Positions 37,156-50,543 of a DNA stretch of 64,000 bases are shown in pieces (position 1 is the first letter of the stretch; each line of letters begins with the position of its first letter). The translations under genes were made by a program, and so were the position numbers. The notes below the pieces were generated by a model. It was given only the letters and a program-made list of their open reading frames with translations, was not told where the DNA came from and did not search any database. Origin of the DNA: Tamarix chinensis (taxonomy: Eukaryota; Streptophyta; Magnoliopsida; Caryophyllales; Tamaricaceae); the NCBI GenBank assembly GCA_030549775.1, contig CM060177.1, forward strand, positions 66,703,638-66,767,637. Reading direction: 5' to 3'.

Positions 37156-39119
37156 TATAACACCCCAAAATTTTATAAAATTTTAATTTTGATTTATCAA
37201 TATTTTAACCTAACCTAGTTTCTAATATTTAAATTTTTTTATGATTTTATTTTAATATAAACGCAATACCAAAAAATTTAAAGAAAAGATTTTTTTTATT
37301 TACTTATCCAAATATTTAACCCTCAACATAAACCCAAATTCTACACTCAAAAGATTTTTATTTCCTTTCTTTCTTTCTTTTTTCTTTTCTTTTTCCTTTT
37401 TTCCTTCCTTTTCCTTTTAACTTTCCCTCCTTTTCTAGTGTTATTCTTGTTAACCAACCCAACCCAACTTCTTCTTTTCTTCTCCACCTTTCCTCAAGTG
37501 GCATCAAACCCTAGCACCCCCCTTCTTTTTCTTCTCTTTTCTTTTTTTTTCTTCTCATCCCACCTATCATCGTCCTTGCCCCCTTCCCTTTCCTTTTCTA
37601 GATCAAACAACCCCTCCCCTCAATGTTCCCAAGTTCCCCTCTCCATACTTCATTTGACCATTTAACTCGCCCTTGCCACCCACACCACTTCACTTCTACA
37701 CTCTATGTTCTTTCTTTTTCTCCTCACCCATCACACACCAGCCCCCTTCCCCTACCTTATTTATCTTCTTCTACCATCCATGTCAGCCTTGTCTACATGC
37801 ACCTTACAGGTGCATGTTTACATATACACACACACCTATAGGATAGCTATGGCCTTTCCCCTCTCCTCCTCCATTTCCTTTTTATTCTCCTTTAGCCATC
37901 AATAAAGAGTAACCCCTATCCTATTTTTCCTACTCCTCACCATGATGCCTTATTATCACTAGGAAAACCATCATCTATACCATCCTCATCACCCTAACCA
38001 ACCTGCCTGCTACTTCCCTTCCCCTGCCTACACATTTCTTATCTCACTCCTCTCTACTATGGCCTCTTCCCTTCTCTCTCTTTTATTCCTACTACCTCAA
38101 TAAGTGACATCTGCTACCACTAGTGCTACACTACTACCACCAACCTTCTCATTTCCCCTCTCCTTACCACCACCATTCAGGTAGCACAACCATAGACACC
38201 TTAGCCATCATCACCAACATACCAAGCCCTCTCTTCTCCCTCCTTTTCCCCCTCTATTAGCCATCACCTTTACCTTCACTATCGCTTGTCATTGCTATAG
38301 CCTTATCACAACCTATAAATCACTACCATTACCCTATCACTACCCTACCAACTCCACACCACTCCCTTAGCCATAGCAATCTATAGCAACCAACCATCTA
38401 TCCTAAGAAACCATCACCACCATCCACACCACCTCGCCTGCTAGCCACCATTACCTCAAATCTAGCAAGTAACCATCATCCCATCTTAGAGGTAACATCA
38501 TCACTGTCGCCATCACCACCGCTATGAGCTACCTTGCCTAAGATTTACTATTTTGGTTACCTTTATTTCCTTCCCCTCATTTACCTTAGTTTTCTTGTAG
38601 GTTGAAATTTTTAATTCTAAGCTTCGCATATTCTTATTTTTAGGTGATACTCCGATGGTAGAGAAGGAGGAAGTGTAGGTCTTACGTGCTTAGAGACTAG
38701 AGTCGCTTTAGTAAGGATAAATATCATAGATAGGACTTGATTTGTTAAAATGTATATCTTTACTCATGTTGATGTGTTGATATCGTTATATGAAATGTTA
38801 CCTTAACATTAGTGCTATATATATCATGTGGTAGTGCATGTTAGAAGAAAAGGAAAGAAAGTTGTGCAAGTCTGAATTGTGTTGAATATGAAGTATCTAT
38901 ATATAATTGTGGCCATGAAATACATGATGAGGGTATGTGTGGGAGGTTGAAAATTCATTCAAGTTGGGAATCATGAGATTCTAGTGGAAGATAGGTATTT
39001 TAGTTACCTAGGGGAATTTTGGTCAACATGGTTAAAAATGGAATTTTGGGTACATTAGGATGTTTGAGGGTTCAAAATAGGTTTAAGGCACTATATGAAA
39101 TATTTGGAGTAAAAATGAA

Positions 39120-39850
39120 AGGTTTATGACTAATAAATGAGGAAAAAGGCCTTTAAGTGTGACCGGCAAAACCTAGGGGTGGAGTTATCAACATGTGTAT
39201 AAAATGTTGGAGATCAACCCTAAGATTTCAATATGATTCCAATGTTGGTGTCTCAAGTATTCATAAAAAAAATTGAGAGTCAAATGAGTTAAAGGGAAGG
39301 AGTTATGACTAAAATATGAAATTAGGGTTTTATAGAAGTGATAAATAGTAACCCTAAAGGTAGGCTATTATTGCATGTGTAAGATAGAGGTGTTGGAACA
39401 CAATCTTGGTATATTATTTCGATAATAAAATTTTGGGAATGAGACATATATTTGGTATCCATATAGGGTCTAAAGGGATTATTATGACAAAAATGTGAAA
39501 CTAGGTTTTTATGGAAGATATAAATAGTAACCCCTAGGGGTAGGCTATTATTTATTGTGTAATACGGGGCAGTTGGACCCCCCCCCCACCTTGGGATATT
39601 ATGTCAATAATAACATTTTGGGAATGTATAATAGATTTTGTAGTCATATGGGGCCTAAGGAGATTGTTATGACAAAAATGTAAAATTAGGGTTTTATAGG
39701 TGGCACAAATAATAGCCATAGGGGTAGGTTATTATCGCATGTGTAAGACATGAAATTTAGACCATGATTTTCTAATATGTTGTTAATAACAATATTTTAA
39801 TCCTGAGTATGGAATTTATGGACTAAATGAGTACTAGAGAAGGGATTATG
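39120..39850 (+). repeat. 180-bp tandem array in B2
   Basis: Four diverged units can be aligned on ACCCCTAGGGGTAGGCTATT-type anchors near 39170, 39350, 39530 and 39714, giving a period of 180-184 bp. A run of ten C bases sits in the third unit near 39578. B1 has only about one to two units at the same place (5000-5340). Confidence 0.75.
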
Positions 39851-40014
39851 TTAGGGTTTCTAAAGGAAACATGATATGTTCTAGAATATGTGTTAGGATG
39901 GTGCCTTAAATGAGTATATGTATATGACTATGTGATGACCTTGAAATAAATAAAGTATGAATAATATATTAATTACTTAAAATTAAAGATCATATGATTT
40001 AAGACCAATTATAC

Positions 40015-40165
40015 CAGTTCATTCCGCCGGATGAGAATAGTAGTCAAGAGCATGTTGCCCTGGGTTATATATTATTAGAACCATTCCACCAGTTAAGAAA
40101 AATGGCTAGGAGTGTCTTGACCTAAAGTTGTACTTTATCAACATTCCACCAACTGAGAATAGTGC
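40015..40165 (+). repeat. Palindrome series of B2
   Basis: Three TTCCACC...AGAATAGT-type units, shorter than the series in B1. Confidence 0.75.
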
Positions 40166-40325
40166 GGTCCCTAAACTCAACATGAATAAAATCATCAGTA
40201 TTGATCAGTATGCTATACAAATTGGATGAAATTATATTATGTGCATATTACTTCCTGTTGTGATCTTACTCTATGACCTTTCTTGATTGTATTGTTACCT
40301 TACTCAATATGTAATATATTGGGTG

Positions 40326-40345
40326 TTGCTCATTCCCATAAGCAA
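40326..40345 (+). other. Hairpin of B2
   Basis: TTGCT (40326-40330) and AGCAA (40341-40345), extendable outward by GTG/CAC with a bulge. It is the counterpart of CTGCTC/GAGCAG in A1 and A3. Confidence 0.6.
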
Positions 40346-40766
40346 ACACCCCTATTGAGCCTATGCAGATCAATGAGGGACCGCTAAATGATTATGTTAC
40401 TTACAATGCTCTAATTAGGGTGGATGATTATGTCTCATGTGTGGGGTTTGGGAGTCAGAGAGCTATATTATCCAGTTGTTACTTTGAACTAGTTTCCCTT
40501 CTTCTATCTTTTTATCTTAGAGTATTTACTTTATGCATTTTGAATTATTTTTTCAAATTTATATTCTAAAACTCTTAATTGTGTTATAAAGTATCCTTAT
40601 TCTATGTTTATTATGTGTCATATTCTAAATTAATTTTTCCTTGTAATCAACGTGAGAATGGTACGTAAGCTAGACTTATGTAAATTATGGAGGTAATACC
40701 TATTCATGTTTGAATGATATTTTTGCTTAAATAAAAGTTTTTAATTGTAAATTTTAGGGTGTTACA

Positions 40767-40869
40767 AGTATGGCTAGACCTTTCAATTATTCTAAGACCT
40801 ATTGGTCAGTTTTGACATACTAGTCAATGGGTTTAAACAAAGAACAACCAAGGTCACCACAAACAATTT
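40767..40869 (-). mobile_element. C2 LTR, short segment between B2 and E2
   Basis: It contains further ATTGGTCAG and TAGTCAATGGGTT motifs typical of the C palindromic array. Confidence 0.5.
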
Positions 40870-42548
40870 TGTCAATAAGTTTAGTGATAGATGAGATTTA
40901 TATGTTATTTTGCTAAGTAAAAATGTCATTTATTCCTCATTACTTTTATAACATGTAATCTTTTCTCGAGTTTTTCTCTTTTGGATAGATTTTGCAGGAA
41001 AAGATAAAAATGAAGAAATTCAAAGGAGAAATCGATGGAAAGAGAAAAGGCAACAAAGAACACATCAAGAGATATGGAATCAATGGAAGAAAAGACTATA
41101 AATGAAGAATATATATCAAAGGGAAGATTGTGTTGAAATTTTATGAAGAAATAGTGAAGGAACAAGAAACACGGCCCCCCTGTGTTTCCTAAACACGGCC
41201 CGTGTTTTTCTATCAGCACACAAAATTTCAGCATTTAAAATTCAGCATTTGGCCGAGAGTTCAAGGAAAAACACGGGGGTCCCGTGTTTTCTAATACGGA
41301 CCGTGTTTTTCTCAAATTTTGTAACCGTTCGCACAACGTTTCCCCGATATATTTCTAAAGTTTGAACATTCGAAAGGGGTGGTTCGGGGGAGTTCGAGAA
41401 TGGGATTATCTCTTTCTCTCTATACTCTCTAGATACCACATGTAATTTCTAATTCCAATTCTCTTTCTCTCCATTGTATTCAATTGAACAATCAACGCTC
41501 TGCAATTCAATTCGATAAGTTCTTCTCCATTCCTCTTTTAATTGCAAGTTTTGATTTTTGATTGAATGCAAATCAATTCTCTTTGTTGCATTATTATTTT
41601 TCTCACGTTTGATGTTTCATTGTTAATTTATTTGTAAGCATTGATGTTAATTATAGATTATTGCATTTGATTGTGTGTTATTAAAATTATGTAGGTAGTA
41701 TAAGGTAGGAGGATTTGATGACGGAATTAGGGTTTTGGATTTTGAATTCATGATTCTAGATGGAATTTAATTGAATTGATGGACGGAATTGAATGATCTC
41801 GCATCATAAATTAAGAATTTAAACTAATTAGACTGATCACCTATCTAGTTTAGATCTTAATCTACGCTAGGATAACAGAATTAATACGTAATTGTTAATT
41901 AACGTTTCCATAGTAGCAAAAGATTAATTATTAATCTTGTCCATTAATTCGTATGATTGCATGATCCGAGCTTATGTGATTATGGTCATAATTGACTGCT
42001 TTCCATTCGTAATGCTGCCATTAATTGAATCTAGTGCTCTTAACCTAGGTTATTAATTGGTTAGGTGATAAATTGAGAGCTTATTCAATTTATTAAAATT
42101 GAGAGAAAGCAAAGAAATTAATTAATATGAGTTTCTACAAGTCAACATTAAATCATTTAGAATCTTTCATTTCTCCATGATTATTTGATATCCTAATTCC
42201 ATAATCAATACCTTCCTATCATTATTCATTAATTAGTGAGTACAATGTTTTATTATTTATCCATAGTTTAGATATTGATGATAGAATTGTATGTTATTGC
42301 ATAACCGGGGTTTTAACATCGATTACGGATTTATTGATTATATACCATTCCTTGTGGGTTCGACTCCTTCTTGCCATATACTACGTATTTGGGAAATAGG
42401 ATTTATTTATTAAATTTGTTGTGCATACGACAGTGCATCAAATTTTTGGCGACCATTCCTTGTGGGTTCGACTCCTTCTTGCCATATACTACGTATTTGG
42501 GAATTATGATTTATTTATTAAATTTGTTGTGCATACGACAGTGCATCA
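40870..42548 (+). mobile_element. E2: LTR with primer-site scar and duplicated tail
   Basis: It starts TGTCAATAAG, ends GTGCATCA, and has AATTT on both sides (40865-40869 and 42549-42553). Shared blocks with E1 place it in the same family. The LTR reaches its CA end at 42440, is followed by AATTTTTGGCGA, then by a second copy of the last 96 bp. TTTTTGGCG is the usual start of the Tat/Athila primer-binding site, so the E family is tentatively placed there. The 100-codon frame at 40926-41234 on the minus strand has no recognisable domain. Confidence 0.7.
42345..42548 (+). repeat. 96-bp direct repeat at the E2 end
   Basis: 42345-42440 and 42453-42548 are nearly identical, differing only in GGGAAATAGG versus GGGAATTATG, with AATTTTTGGCGA between them. 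Confidence 0.95.
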
Positions 42549-44042
42549 AATTTTGTCCAACTAGTTAATTATTCTAAGGATCTATCCATCGATTTGTCTA
42601 AACTAGTTGATAAGTTTTCTCCCAAATAGGACATAATAGACATTTTAGATACTATTAAAGCTATAAAATCCAATCGTATCCAAACCATAATACTGTCATA
42701 GCATAAGATCAAATTTTAACATGCTCATATACTTAAAAATGCTCCATTTACAAGAAATAAACCCTATTTCTCAAGATACAAGCATTTTTCTCATAAATCT
42801 TAAGCACTCCAATATGCATCATTAAAATACCAAAATATCATACATGCATTTAAAGATTAGAATTTTATAGAGTACACTAATTCACATGCTTATTCATACC
42901 ACATTTAAAATGTAAGTATCATTTACATGAATCTTGGAAAAAATTTCCACCAAAGAGTCAAAACCTTAAGTTAAAAGATTTTAAATTCCAAAACTTAAAA
43001 ACAAGAGGTTAAAACTTATAAATATTCAAATAATGTTTACCAATTCAGAAACTAAATTAGGGGAGAAAACAAACTCCACCTCTAAGAGGAAATAATAAGT
43101 TGAATGCAAAACTCAACCTTTTTCTAAATCTAACTATCTCTTTCCCAAGAATAAAATAAGGGGGAGATAGAGAAAGGATCAAAAGAGTGAACCAAATTAG
43201 AGTGAAATCTTGAAGTGTATAAAAATTAGCACAAGTGTTGAGAAGCTTAGAGTATTTTAATGGCTAAAAAAAGGGTAATTAAAAGTGATGATTCGGGTTA
43301 TTTATAGTTAATGAATCGATAAAGGAATGAACATGCAATAGATTTCTAGAGAATAGGTTGAATTCCATTTGAGAACTCAAATAGTAATTTCTAGAGAATG
43401 CAAATCAATATCTTCCAAAAAAAAAGATCAAACACAAGAAAGGAAATGAAATATGGGCATGGGAAGTAAATTTTCTAGTTTCAAATGAATCATATGTTTT
43501 AGAGTCATACATAGGAAAGAGGAGGAAGAAGAAGACAAAAGGTGTGGACATCATCCCTTCCTGATGTCAATATTAGACCTTTGAATTCATTCGAGGCAAA
43601 ATTAAAGTTGGATAAATGATCAAAAGGGTTAAGGAGTACTTAGAAATAGCTTAGACTTAGATTATTAAGGTTCCATTTTGTTGCAAGAAAATTTTTAGAA
43701 AAAAATAATCTTAAAAAATCACCCAGCTCAAAAAAACTAATAGATTGGTTTAGTCAAAGCAATTGACTATTCTATAAATGAATCAATAGGTTTTCCCAGA
43801 TTAGTCAATCAGTTCTATCAAACCTAAACCCTTGCAAAAACGATGGTCCAGTTGATAAGTTCATAGAATCGATCAATTGGTATGCCAAGAAAACTCATTT
43901 TATTCCATTTTTCCAAACTTTTCCAATTCCTTATTAAATCAAACCCAAAATATAGTTACAAATCCAGATCAAACATCATCTAAATTTTATTAAACTCATA
44001 AAATTTCCCATATCATAAATCTTCCAAATACAAGGTATTACA
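42549..44042 (-). mobile_element. C2 LTR, last segment (native 5' end)
   Basis: It runs through AT-rich DNA resembling 61650-62340 of C3 (GAGAAAGGAT, AAATCTAAC). A second ATTGGTTTAGTCAAAGC-type array lies at 43730-43890, and it ends AAGGTATTACA at 44042. D-family pol resumes immediately afterwards. Confidence 0.6.
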
Positions 44043-46865
44043 ATGGTAATATGATATAAAGTTAATCCATGATGGTGTGGCTAATGAATATATTATTCTT
44101 ATGGATAAAAAAAATATAATTTGAAGCCTTCTTAATGTGATAATATGCAACTTGTAGAGGCTAAAAATAGCCTATTCCAACATAAGAAGGTCAAAATTAA
44201 TTAGATTGAGGAAGAGGGTGTTTGTTATGCCTTAGACCTAAAGGAAGCTTAAATTGTAAAAAATAATTTGAATTACTCGAGTCTCACTAGATTACGTGAT
44301 GAGTATAACGATGTCTTTCTTGATGATTTAGCTTGTAAACTACCATCTATTAGAGGTAATGAACATGCTATACACTTAATTCTTGGAATGCCTCTACTGA
44401 ATAGACCTACTTGTAGGTGTAACCTAAAAGAATTAAAGGAGTTACAAAGATAAATACAAGAACTAGTAGATAAGGGTTATATAAGAGTGTGTATGAGTCC
44501 TTGTATGTATCTGCTTTACTAGTACCTAAGAAAGATGGTACTTGGAGTGTGTGTATAGAATCTAGAGCCATAAATAATATAGCTATCAAGTATCGTTATC
44601 TTATGCCTATACTTGATGATATATTAGATAAACTTTATGGAGCACATGTGTTTTCAAAAATTGATCTAAGAAGTGGCTACCATCAAATGAGAATAAGGGA
44701 TGGAGATGAATCGAAAACAACCTTTAAAACTGAATATGTTCTCTAGAAATGGATGGTGATACCTTTTAGATTGTGTAATGCACCTAGTTCCCTTTTAAGA
44801 CTAATGAATGAAATTCTTCGTCCTTTCTTAGCTAACATCATTATAGTTTATTTGAATGACATACTTGTGTATAGCAAAAATGAACATGATTATCTAGTGT
44901 ATATAAAGAAATAATATGATAAACAAGGGAGACTAAAATTTTTAGAAAAATTGAAAAATGTGATTTCATGCTTCCAAGTGTAGTCTTCCTTATTTATATT
45001 GTAAGTGGTTGGGTATTAAAATTGATCCTATTCAAATACAAGCTATAAAAGAGTAGCCTATTCCTAAGGATATACATCAAGTAAGAAGTTTGCATGGGCT
45101 AACTAGTTTTTGTAGGATATTTATTAAATAATTTCCTACTATAGCTACACTTATTACACAACTTGTGAAAAAAAGGAGAATTTAAATGGAAACATGAATC
45201 CACTAAGGCCTTCAACACCCTTAGGACTGAATTGTGTAATGCTCCTATGTTATATTTACCTAATTTTGACATACTCTTTGAGGTAACTTATGATTCTAGT
45301 GGAGTAAGAATAGGGGGAGTGCTCTCACAAGAAAAATTATCCTATCACGTTATTTTGTGAAAATTTTGAATGCTACTAAACTTAGTTATTGCACATATGA
45401 AAATGAATTTTTCACCATCATACGTAGCCTAGAGACATGGAATCATTATTTGAGGTCTTACAATTTGGTATTATAATCTGATCGTAAGGGTTAGAAATAT
45501 TTACATGGTCAAAAAAAAGTTAGTCCTATTCATATAAAGTGGGTAAACCTTTTACAATCTTTTGTGTTATATGTTAAAAACTTAGATGAAAAGGAAAATG
45601 TAGAATTTGATTCTCTTTTTGGAAGGTCTTGTCATATTAGATGCTAAATTTTTAGATTTTTAAATGTTGAAAGAATTATATCTTAATGATGAATATCGTG
45701 CATGCAAAGAAAATGGATACCATGTTCATTATACATAACAAGATAGATTTTTACTTACACTTAATAAACTTTTTCTACCTGGATTAAGTATTAGAAACTT
45801 ACTTATTAAAGGGGTACATGAATGAGGTATAATTGGGAATTTCACTACCCATAAAACACTATAAATATTGAAAGAAAATTTATATAGGCCACATATGATC
45901 AAGGGTTTACAAACTATAGTAAACCAATGTATGTCTTGTCATAAAAGTAAAATTTTCTTTCAAAAAGGTTAACAAACACCATTATCTATGCCAAGTCAAA
46001 CATGGGAAGGATTTAGTATGGAATTTATCTTAGGTTTTCCTAGAGAACAACAAGGGTAAAGTTTTTATTATGGTTGTGGTAGTTATATTTTCTAAAATAA
46101 CTCATTTTATATGATGTCATAAAACTTAGGATACTACACATTATGCTAATTTATACTTTAAAGAAGTTGTGAGACTTCATGGTATCGGTAAAGCATTATT
46201 TTAGATAGTGATGTTAAATTTATGAGTTACTTTAGGAAAACTTTATGGCATAGGTTGGGAACAAAGTTTTTATTTAGTACTTAGCACCATCTACAAACCT
46301 ATGGTCAAATAAAGGTTACAAATCAAACTCTCAACACATTGTTAGGAGGTTTGAAAAGTAAAAGTACCAAGTATTGGTATATCAAGCTATGTCATGCTAA
46401 TTTTTCCTACAATCAAATTTATTCAAGTACAACTCATTCTAGTCCATTTGAGGTGGTGTATAGTATGAACCCTTACATGCCTATCAACATAGTTTCCTTA
46501 AAAACATGTGAACTAAAGAGTTATGAAGCCAAAGTATTTCCATCAACAAATTAGAGCCAACATTGAAAGGTCAAATACAAGGTATCAAGCTCAAACTAAT
46601 AAACATTAAATTTAAAAGGTAGTGTCTCTATGTGATTAGATATGGTTACATTTACATAAAGAAAGATTTCCTAACTTATATAAAAATAAATTAATACCTA
46701 GAGCAGATGGATCTTTTAAAATACTTAGAAAGTTTGAAATAGTGCTCATGAGATTTATTTACCTTAAGTATTATGGTGGAGTTTTTGGAAGTTTTAATGT
46801 ATGTGATTTGTCTCCATGTTATGAAGATGTAGATTTGAGTAAAAAGTCTCTCAACTAGAAGAGAA
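44043..46865 (+). pseudogene. D2: degenerate gypsy pol
   Basis: Order: protease tail (WLIHDGVANEYII, about 44070-44110), reverse transcriptase (VPKKDGTW, SRAINNIAIKYRY, FSKIDLRSGYHQMRI, 44510-44700; active site region IVYLNDILVYSK, about 44845-44880, with Asn for the first catalytic Asp), RNase H (near 45230-45640), integrase zinc region (GVHE, THKT, QCMSCHKSK, about 45810-45950), integrase core (LDSDVKFMSYF, YGQIKVTNQTLN, about 46200-46340) and tail (VCDLSPCYED, about 46800). Stops and frameshifts occur throughout. The RT style matches chromoviruses that include CRM and related lineages; I am unsure of the exact lineage. It ends at the 3' LTR. Confidence 0.85.
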
Positions 46866-47841
46866 TGATATGGGAGTATCTCACTATCCTCTAGATAATA
46901 AGAAATTATCATTTCTAATAATGGAATTAATCATCTTAGACATGTTTGATAATATTTCTAACCAAAATACTTTAATATTTTCTTGCAGGTATGTTACATA
47001 TTTTCAAGGAGAAAACACTTAAGACTTGAAGACATTTAAGACTTTTGTCATGTATAATACATTCAAACATTCGAGCTATGACATATAGGGATAACAAGGT
47101 ACCAAGCTTCTTTAAGACCCTATTATTATATAACATGGTGTAAGAACTAGGTTATTATCATATGTGCATTAGGGTTTCTATCTTGTTATTTTATGTATGC
47201 ACATAATGGGTTAATGTTTGTAATGTTGTAATTATTGTAAGTTAAATCATGACATAGATGCCATTTGTTTTAGGTTTTTATAGGTATTTTAAAAGTTAGC
47301 TATATACTAATAGTACATGGTAAGAATTAGTTAGAGCTAACTTAAGTTAGTTAGGACGAACTGATATTTAAAATGGTGATTGTTAAATCTAATGTTAATA
47401 TTAGCTCGAATTATAACTAGTTAGTATTAGTAAGCTAAAGATAGGTTGTAACAACCTAGTTATGAGTATTATATAAACTCATAACTGACCCTTTCTCATT
47501 CCAAAATTATTGAAGTGAAATAAACTTGAAGTTAATTTTAGCTATTTCTCTTTATGAGATAGAAATTTTCTCTATAGGAATTATTAGATACTTCCTATTG
47601 AGGAGCCTCTAACTATGTCTTGGAGATCACTCAAAGATTACCCTCCATTTTTGAAGTATTGAGAATCTTGATTGAATATTCAAACTTCTCTTCCATTCTT
47701 CCACAAACCCTAAACCAATTCCCACCATTAACCTCTAACCATTATTGAAGATTCATTCATTTTGCCATTTTATTTTACATCAAACCAATAACTTATCTTC
47801 AACCCATTGAAATCATTAAATTCCATAGCCGATCTACATTA
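46866..47841 (+). mobile_element. D2: 3' LTR, truncated
   Basis: It starts TGATATGGGAG directly after a purine-rich AGAAGAGAA and aligns with D1 (13350 onward) to about 47841, where similarity stops. The last third of the LTR is missing. Confidence 0.7.
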
Positions 47842-48052
47842 GGGGATGTTACAAAGGGGGTGAAAAGTTAACTTACAAGGGTGTATGAAGTGTATTATAT
47901 AAAGATGTAAAAGAAGAAAATGATGAAGCATAGGAGGGAACAAATGTTGTAAATCTAAGCAAAGGTACGCAAGGTAGAATAAAGATAGTTAGAGGGAAAT
48001 ATTCATGCAACCTTGACTTGGAGAGGAGAGAGGATAGGGAGGGAAATAATGT
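47842..48052. other. Unassigned fragment ending a broken LTR
   Basis: It begins GGGGATGTTACA, which looks like the end of an LTR whose body is absent, followed by purine-rich DNA like the edge of the C LTR near 62200. Nothing else is recognised. Confidence 0.35.
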
Positions 48053-48714
48053 AATAACCCCAAACTTTACTAGTGAAAATTTTTATTTTAAATTATTACA
48101 GAAGCAAAAATACAAGTCCAACCTATGAAAAATGGGGTGCTACCACCATATCTAACTCAAGATAGGTGCCTCACCACCTATCTCATAATAGACACAAGGC
48201 TAAGTGCCTAACTAATCAAACATAAGGAAAAATTGGAGTACATAAGAAAACATTTGGAGATAGGGAGAATCAAGGTTCACAACCCAGGGCTGCATAGGAC
48301 CAAATCCATACAAAGTTATGCCAAAAGAAAATTCTAACTAGAATAAACTAATTTCAAATGAGAAATGCCTTATTTATTCAATGACCATAGAACAAAGTCT
48401 CTAAAAATGCGTATGCTCAACGCCCCAACTATGTTGATAGGAGGATGGACCAATCATTGGTCATCCTCAAAATAATTGCATTAAACTTCCTACTTATGGG
48501 ATTGACCAAGGGATTACAACAATAACCCCATTAGTATACATACATACTTAGCAAACTAATCTACCACAATCATGTAGGTCATAGTACAAGCAAGACCCAT
48601 ACCACATGCTCATGGTATGACCTAGCAAAATATAGATGTGATCCTCCTATTAGGTTAATCACATACAATCACATAAACATATTTGGATCCATTGAAAAAT
48701 GCTTAATCATAATC
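48053..48714 (-). mobile_element. C3 LTR, first segment (native 3' end)
   Basis: It starts TGTAATAACCCC and shows the C-family hairpin GATAGGTG/CACCTATC (about 48153-48174) before AGACACAAGGCTAAG, the position of the terminal hairpin in A LTRs. It ends at the TAATC duplication before A3. Confidence 0.7.
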
Positions 48715-49817
48715 TGAAATGCCCTGAAATTTTCTAATTTTAAATATAATATTTAAATAAGGTTGCATTTGAAAATTTAAGTTAATAAATTATTTTATTA
48801 AAATAAAAGAAAATTTATTAGGGCAAATTAATAAGAAATTTTATAAATATGTTAGGTAAAGGAAATTTGGGCATATTATCCAATTAAAGATTTTAATTTA
48901 GAAATTTATTTAAATAAATTATTTTATTTAAATTAAGAAAGATAAAATAGTTTCAAATTAATTTTAATTTTATAAATAATTAAATTAAATAAAATTTGAG
49001 CGATTTATTAATTTAAAATGAAAATTTTGGAAAAATCCTTTAAAAAGCCTATTTTAGCCTAAAAAGGGATTTAAAATTTATTTTATTTAAATATTATTAA
49101 TTTTAAATATCCTAAATATTCAGATTTATTTAATTTGACCTAACCTAATTATTTCTCTTTTCCTTTTTCCTTTTTTCTTTTTCTTTTTCTTTTCTTTTCC
49201 TTTTTCTTTCCTTTTCTTTCTTTTTCTTCCTCTTCGCCGAATTGGCCTGTTGCGCGGCCCAATTCCTATTCTTCTTTCCTTTCTCTTTGGCGCGGCCCAG
49301 CCCGTGCGTCGTCGCTGCCCTCCCTCTCTCCACGCCGCGTTTTATTTCATTTTCTTTACCGTCGCCCGACACCCCGGAACACCGTTCTTTATTCCGTTTT
49401 GCACCCAAAACACTTCGTTTTATTTAATCTCCTTCACCCTCGCGCTGAACTGCCCGGCCTCCCTCTCTTTTTCTTTCTTTTCTCCCCCACGAACCGCCCG
49501 GTCCAGCACCCCCACCTTCTTCTTCTTCCTCCAGCCGGACGCCATAACCGCCAGCACCTCCCTTTCTCCCCGAAAATGGCGCCGCCGGCCACATGTGGCG
49601 TGACCGGCTCTTCTCCCGCTCGTTTTCTTCCTCCCAACCTTCCCGTTAATTTGAACTGTTCCACTCCCCTTCTTTTCCCCACGTTTTGCCCCATTTCTCT
49701 CACGAAGGTTGGTAAAAATTCAAAAACATTGTCGCCGACCTTCAGCTCGAATAAACCAATTTCCCTCCCAATTTCAACTCCTGGTAACCTCCCCAATTCA
49801 ACATTAACCTCCAAAAC

Positions 49818-49825
49818 TATAAAAA
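49818..49825 (+). promoter_or_regulatory. TATA-like box of A3
   Basis: TATAAAAA at the same distance from the donor-like site (469 bp) as TATAAATAG in A2. Confidence 0.5.
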
Positions 49826-50286
49826 CCATCCTCATAACTTGGATTCATGATTTTTATTTCCCCGAAACCCTAAGTTCAGACCGTGTGTAACCGCCCTGTT
49901 AGATGACTATTACTCCACCTCCGGCTAACTTCAACGCCTCATCTTGCTCCCAATCTCTTCCCTGCAATACCCTATAATAAACTAAACTAACCACAACCTT
50001 CTATTCATCTTGTACAAGCCTCCATAATCGCACAAAGTTGGTCAGTTGCTTCAACAGAAAATTTCACCCCGAGACGTTGAACCACCTTCCACCACCACAT
50101 GCACTGCTTCTAACACATTCCAAACCAACCATTAATTCCTGATAAATCTCCTCCACAGCCCCATAGATTTATTTTATTTTTCTCCTTCCCCCTCACCTCT
50201 TTTTCTTCATTTTTAACCCTCTTAGATCCATTTTCTGTCCACCTCCGGGAACCACCGCCGGTTCCACCTACATCCTCCGGCTCAAG

Positions 50287-50429
50287 GTGAAACCCTAGAC
50301 ATTTTAAACACTTATTTTTGAATTATTGATAATTATTATATTTTTAGCCTTAATTTTAGTGTTAATTCAACTTTAATTATTATTATTATTGATATTGACT
50401 GTATTCTAATTTCTAAATTTTTTTGACAG
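50287..50429 (+). other. Intron-like segment in A3
   Basis: CTCAAG|GTGAAACCC and TTTTTTTGACAG|GTCTGG bound a 143-bp GT-AG unit, aligned with A2 and A1. Confidence 0.5.
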
Positions 50430-50511
50430 GTCTGGGAGTATTATTGAGTAAGATATATTATTCATCTCGGCCTTTACTTATTTAATTAAATTTTTACATG
50501 TTTAATGTTAT

Positions 50512-50543
<32 letters not shown>

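Larger units (their letters stand above)
37156..40766 (+). mobile_element. B2: complete 3.6-kb solo LTR
   Basis: It starts TATAACACCCC (probably a changed TGTAACACCCC) and ends TTTTAGGGTGTTACA, with an exact AGTAT duplication (37151-37155 and 40767-40771). It has an AT-rich start, a C/T-rich leader (37340-38560), a four-unit 180-bp array (39120-39850), palindromes (40015-40165) and the TTGCT/AGCAA hairpin (40326-40345). It parallels B1, the 3' LTR of the Tekay-type element, so a Tekay source is likely. No coding domain is present. Confidence 0.9.

Noticed and set aside
42371..42568. 65-codon frame with an internal repeated peptide
   Set aside because: The repetition is the 96-bp LTR-tail duplication read through in one frame, not a repeat protein.
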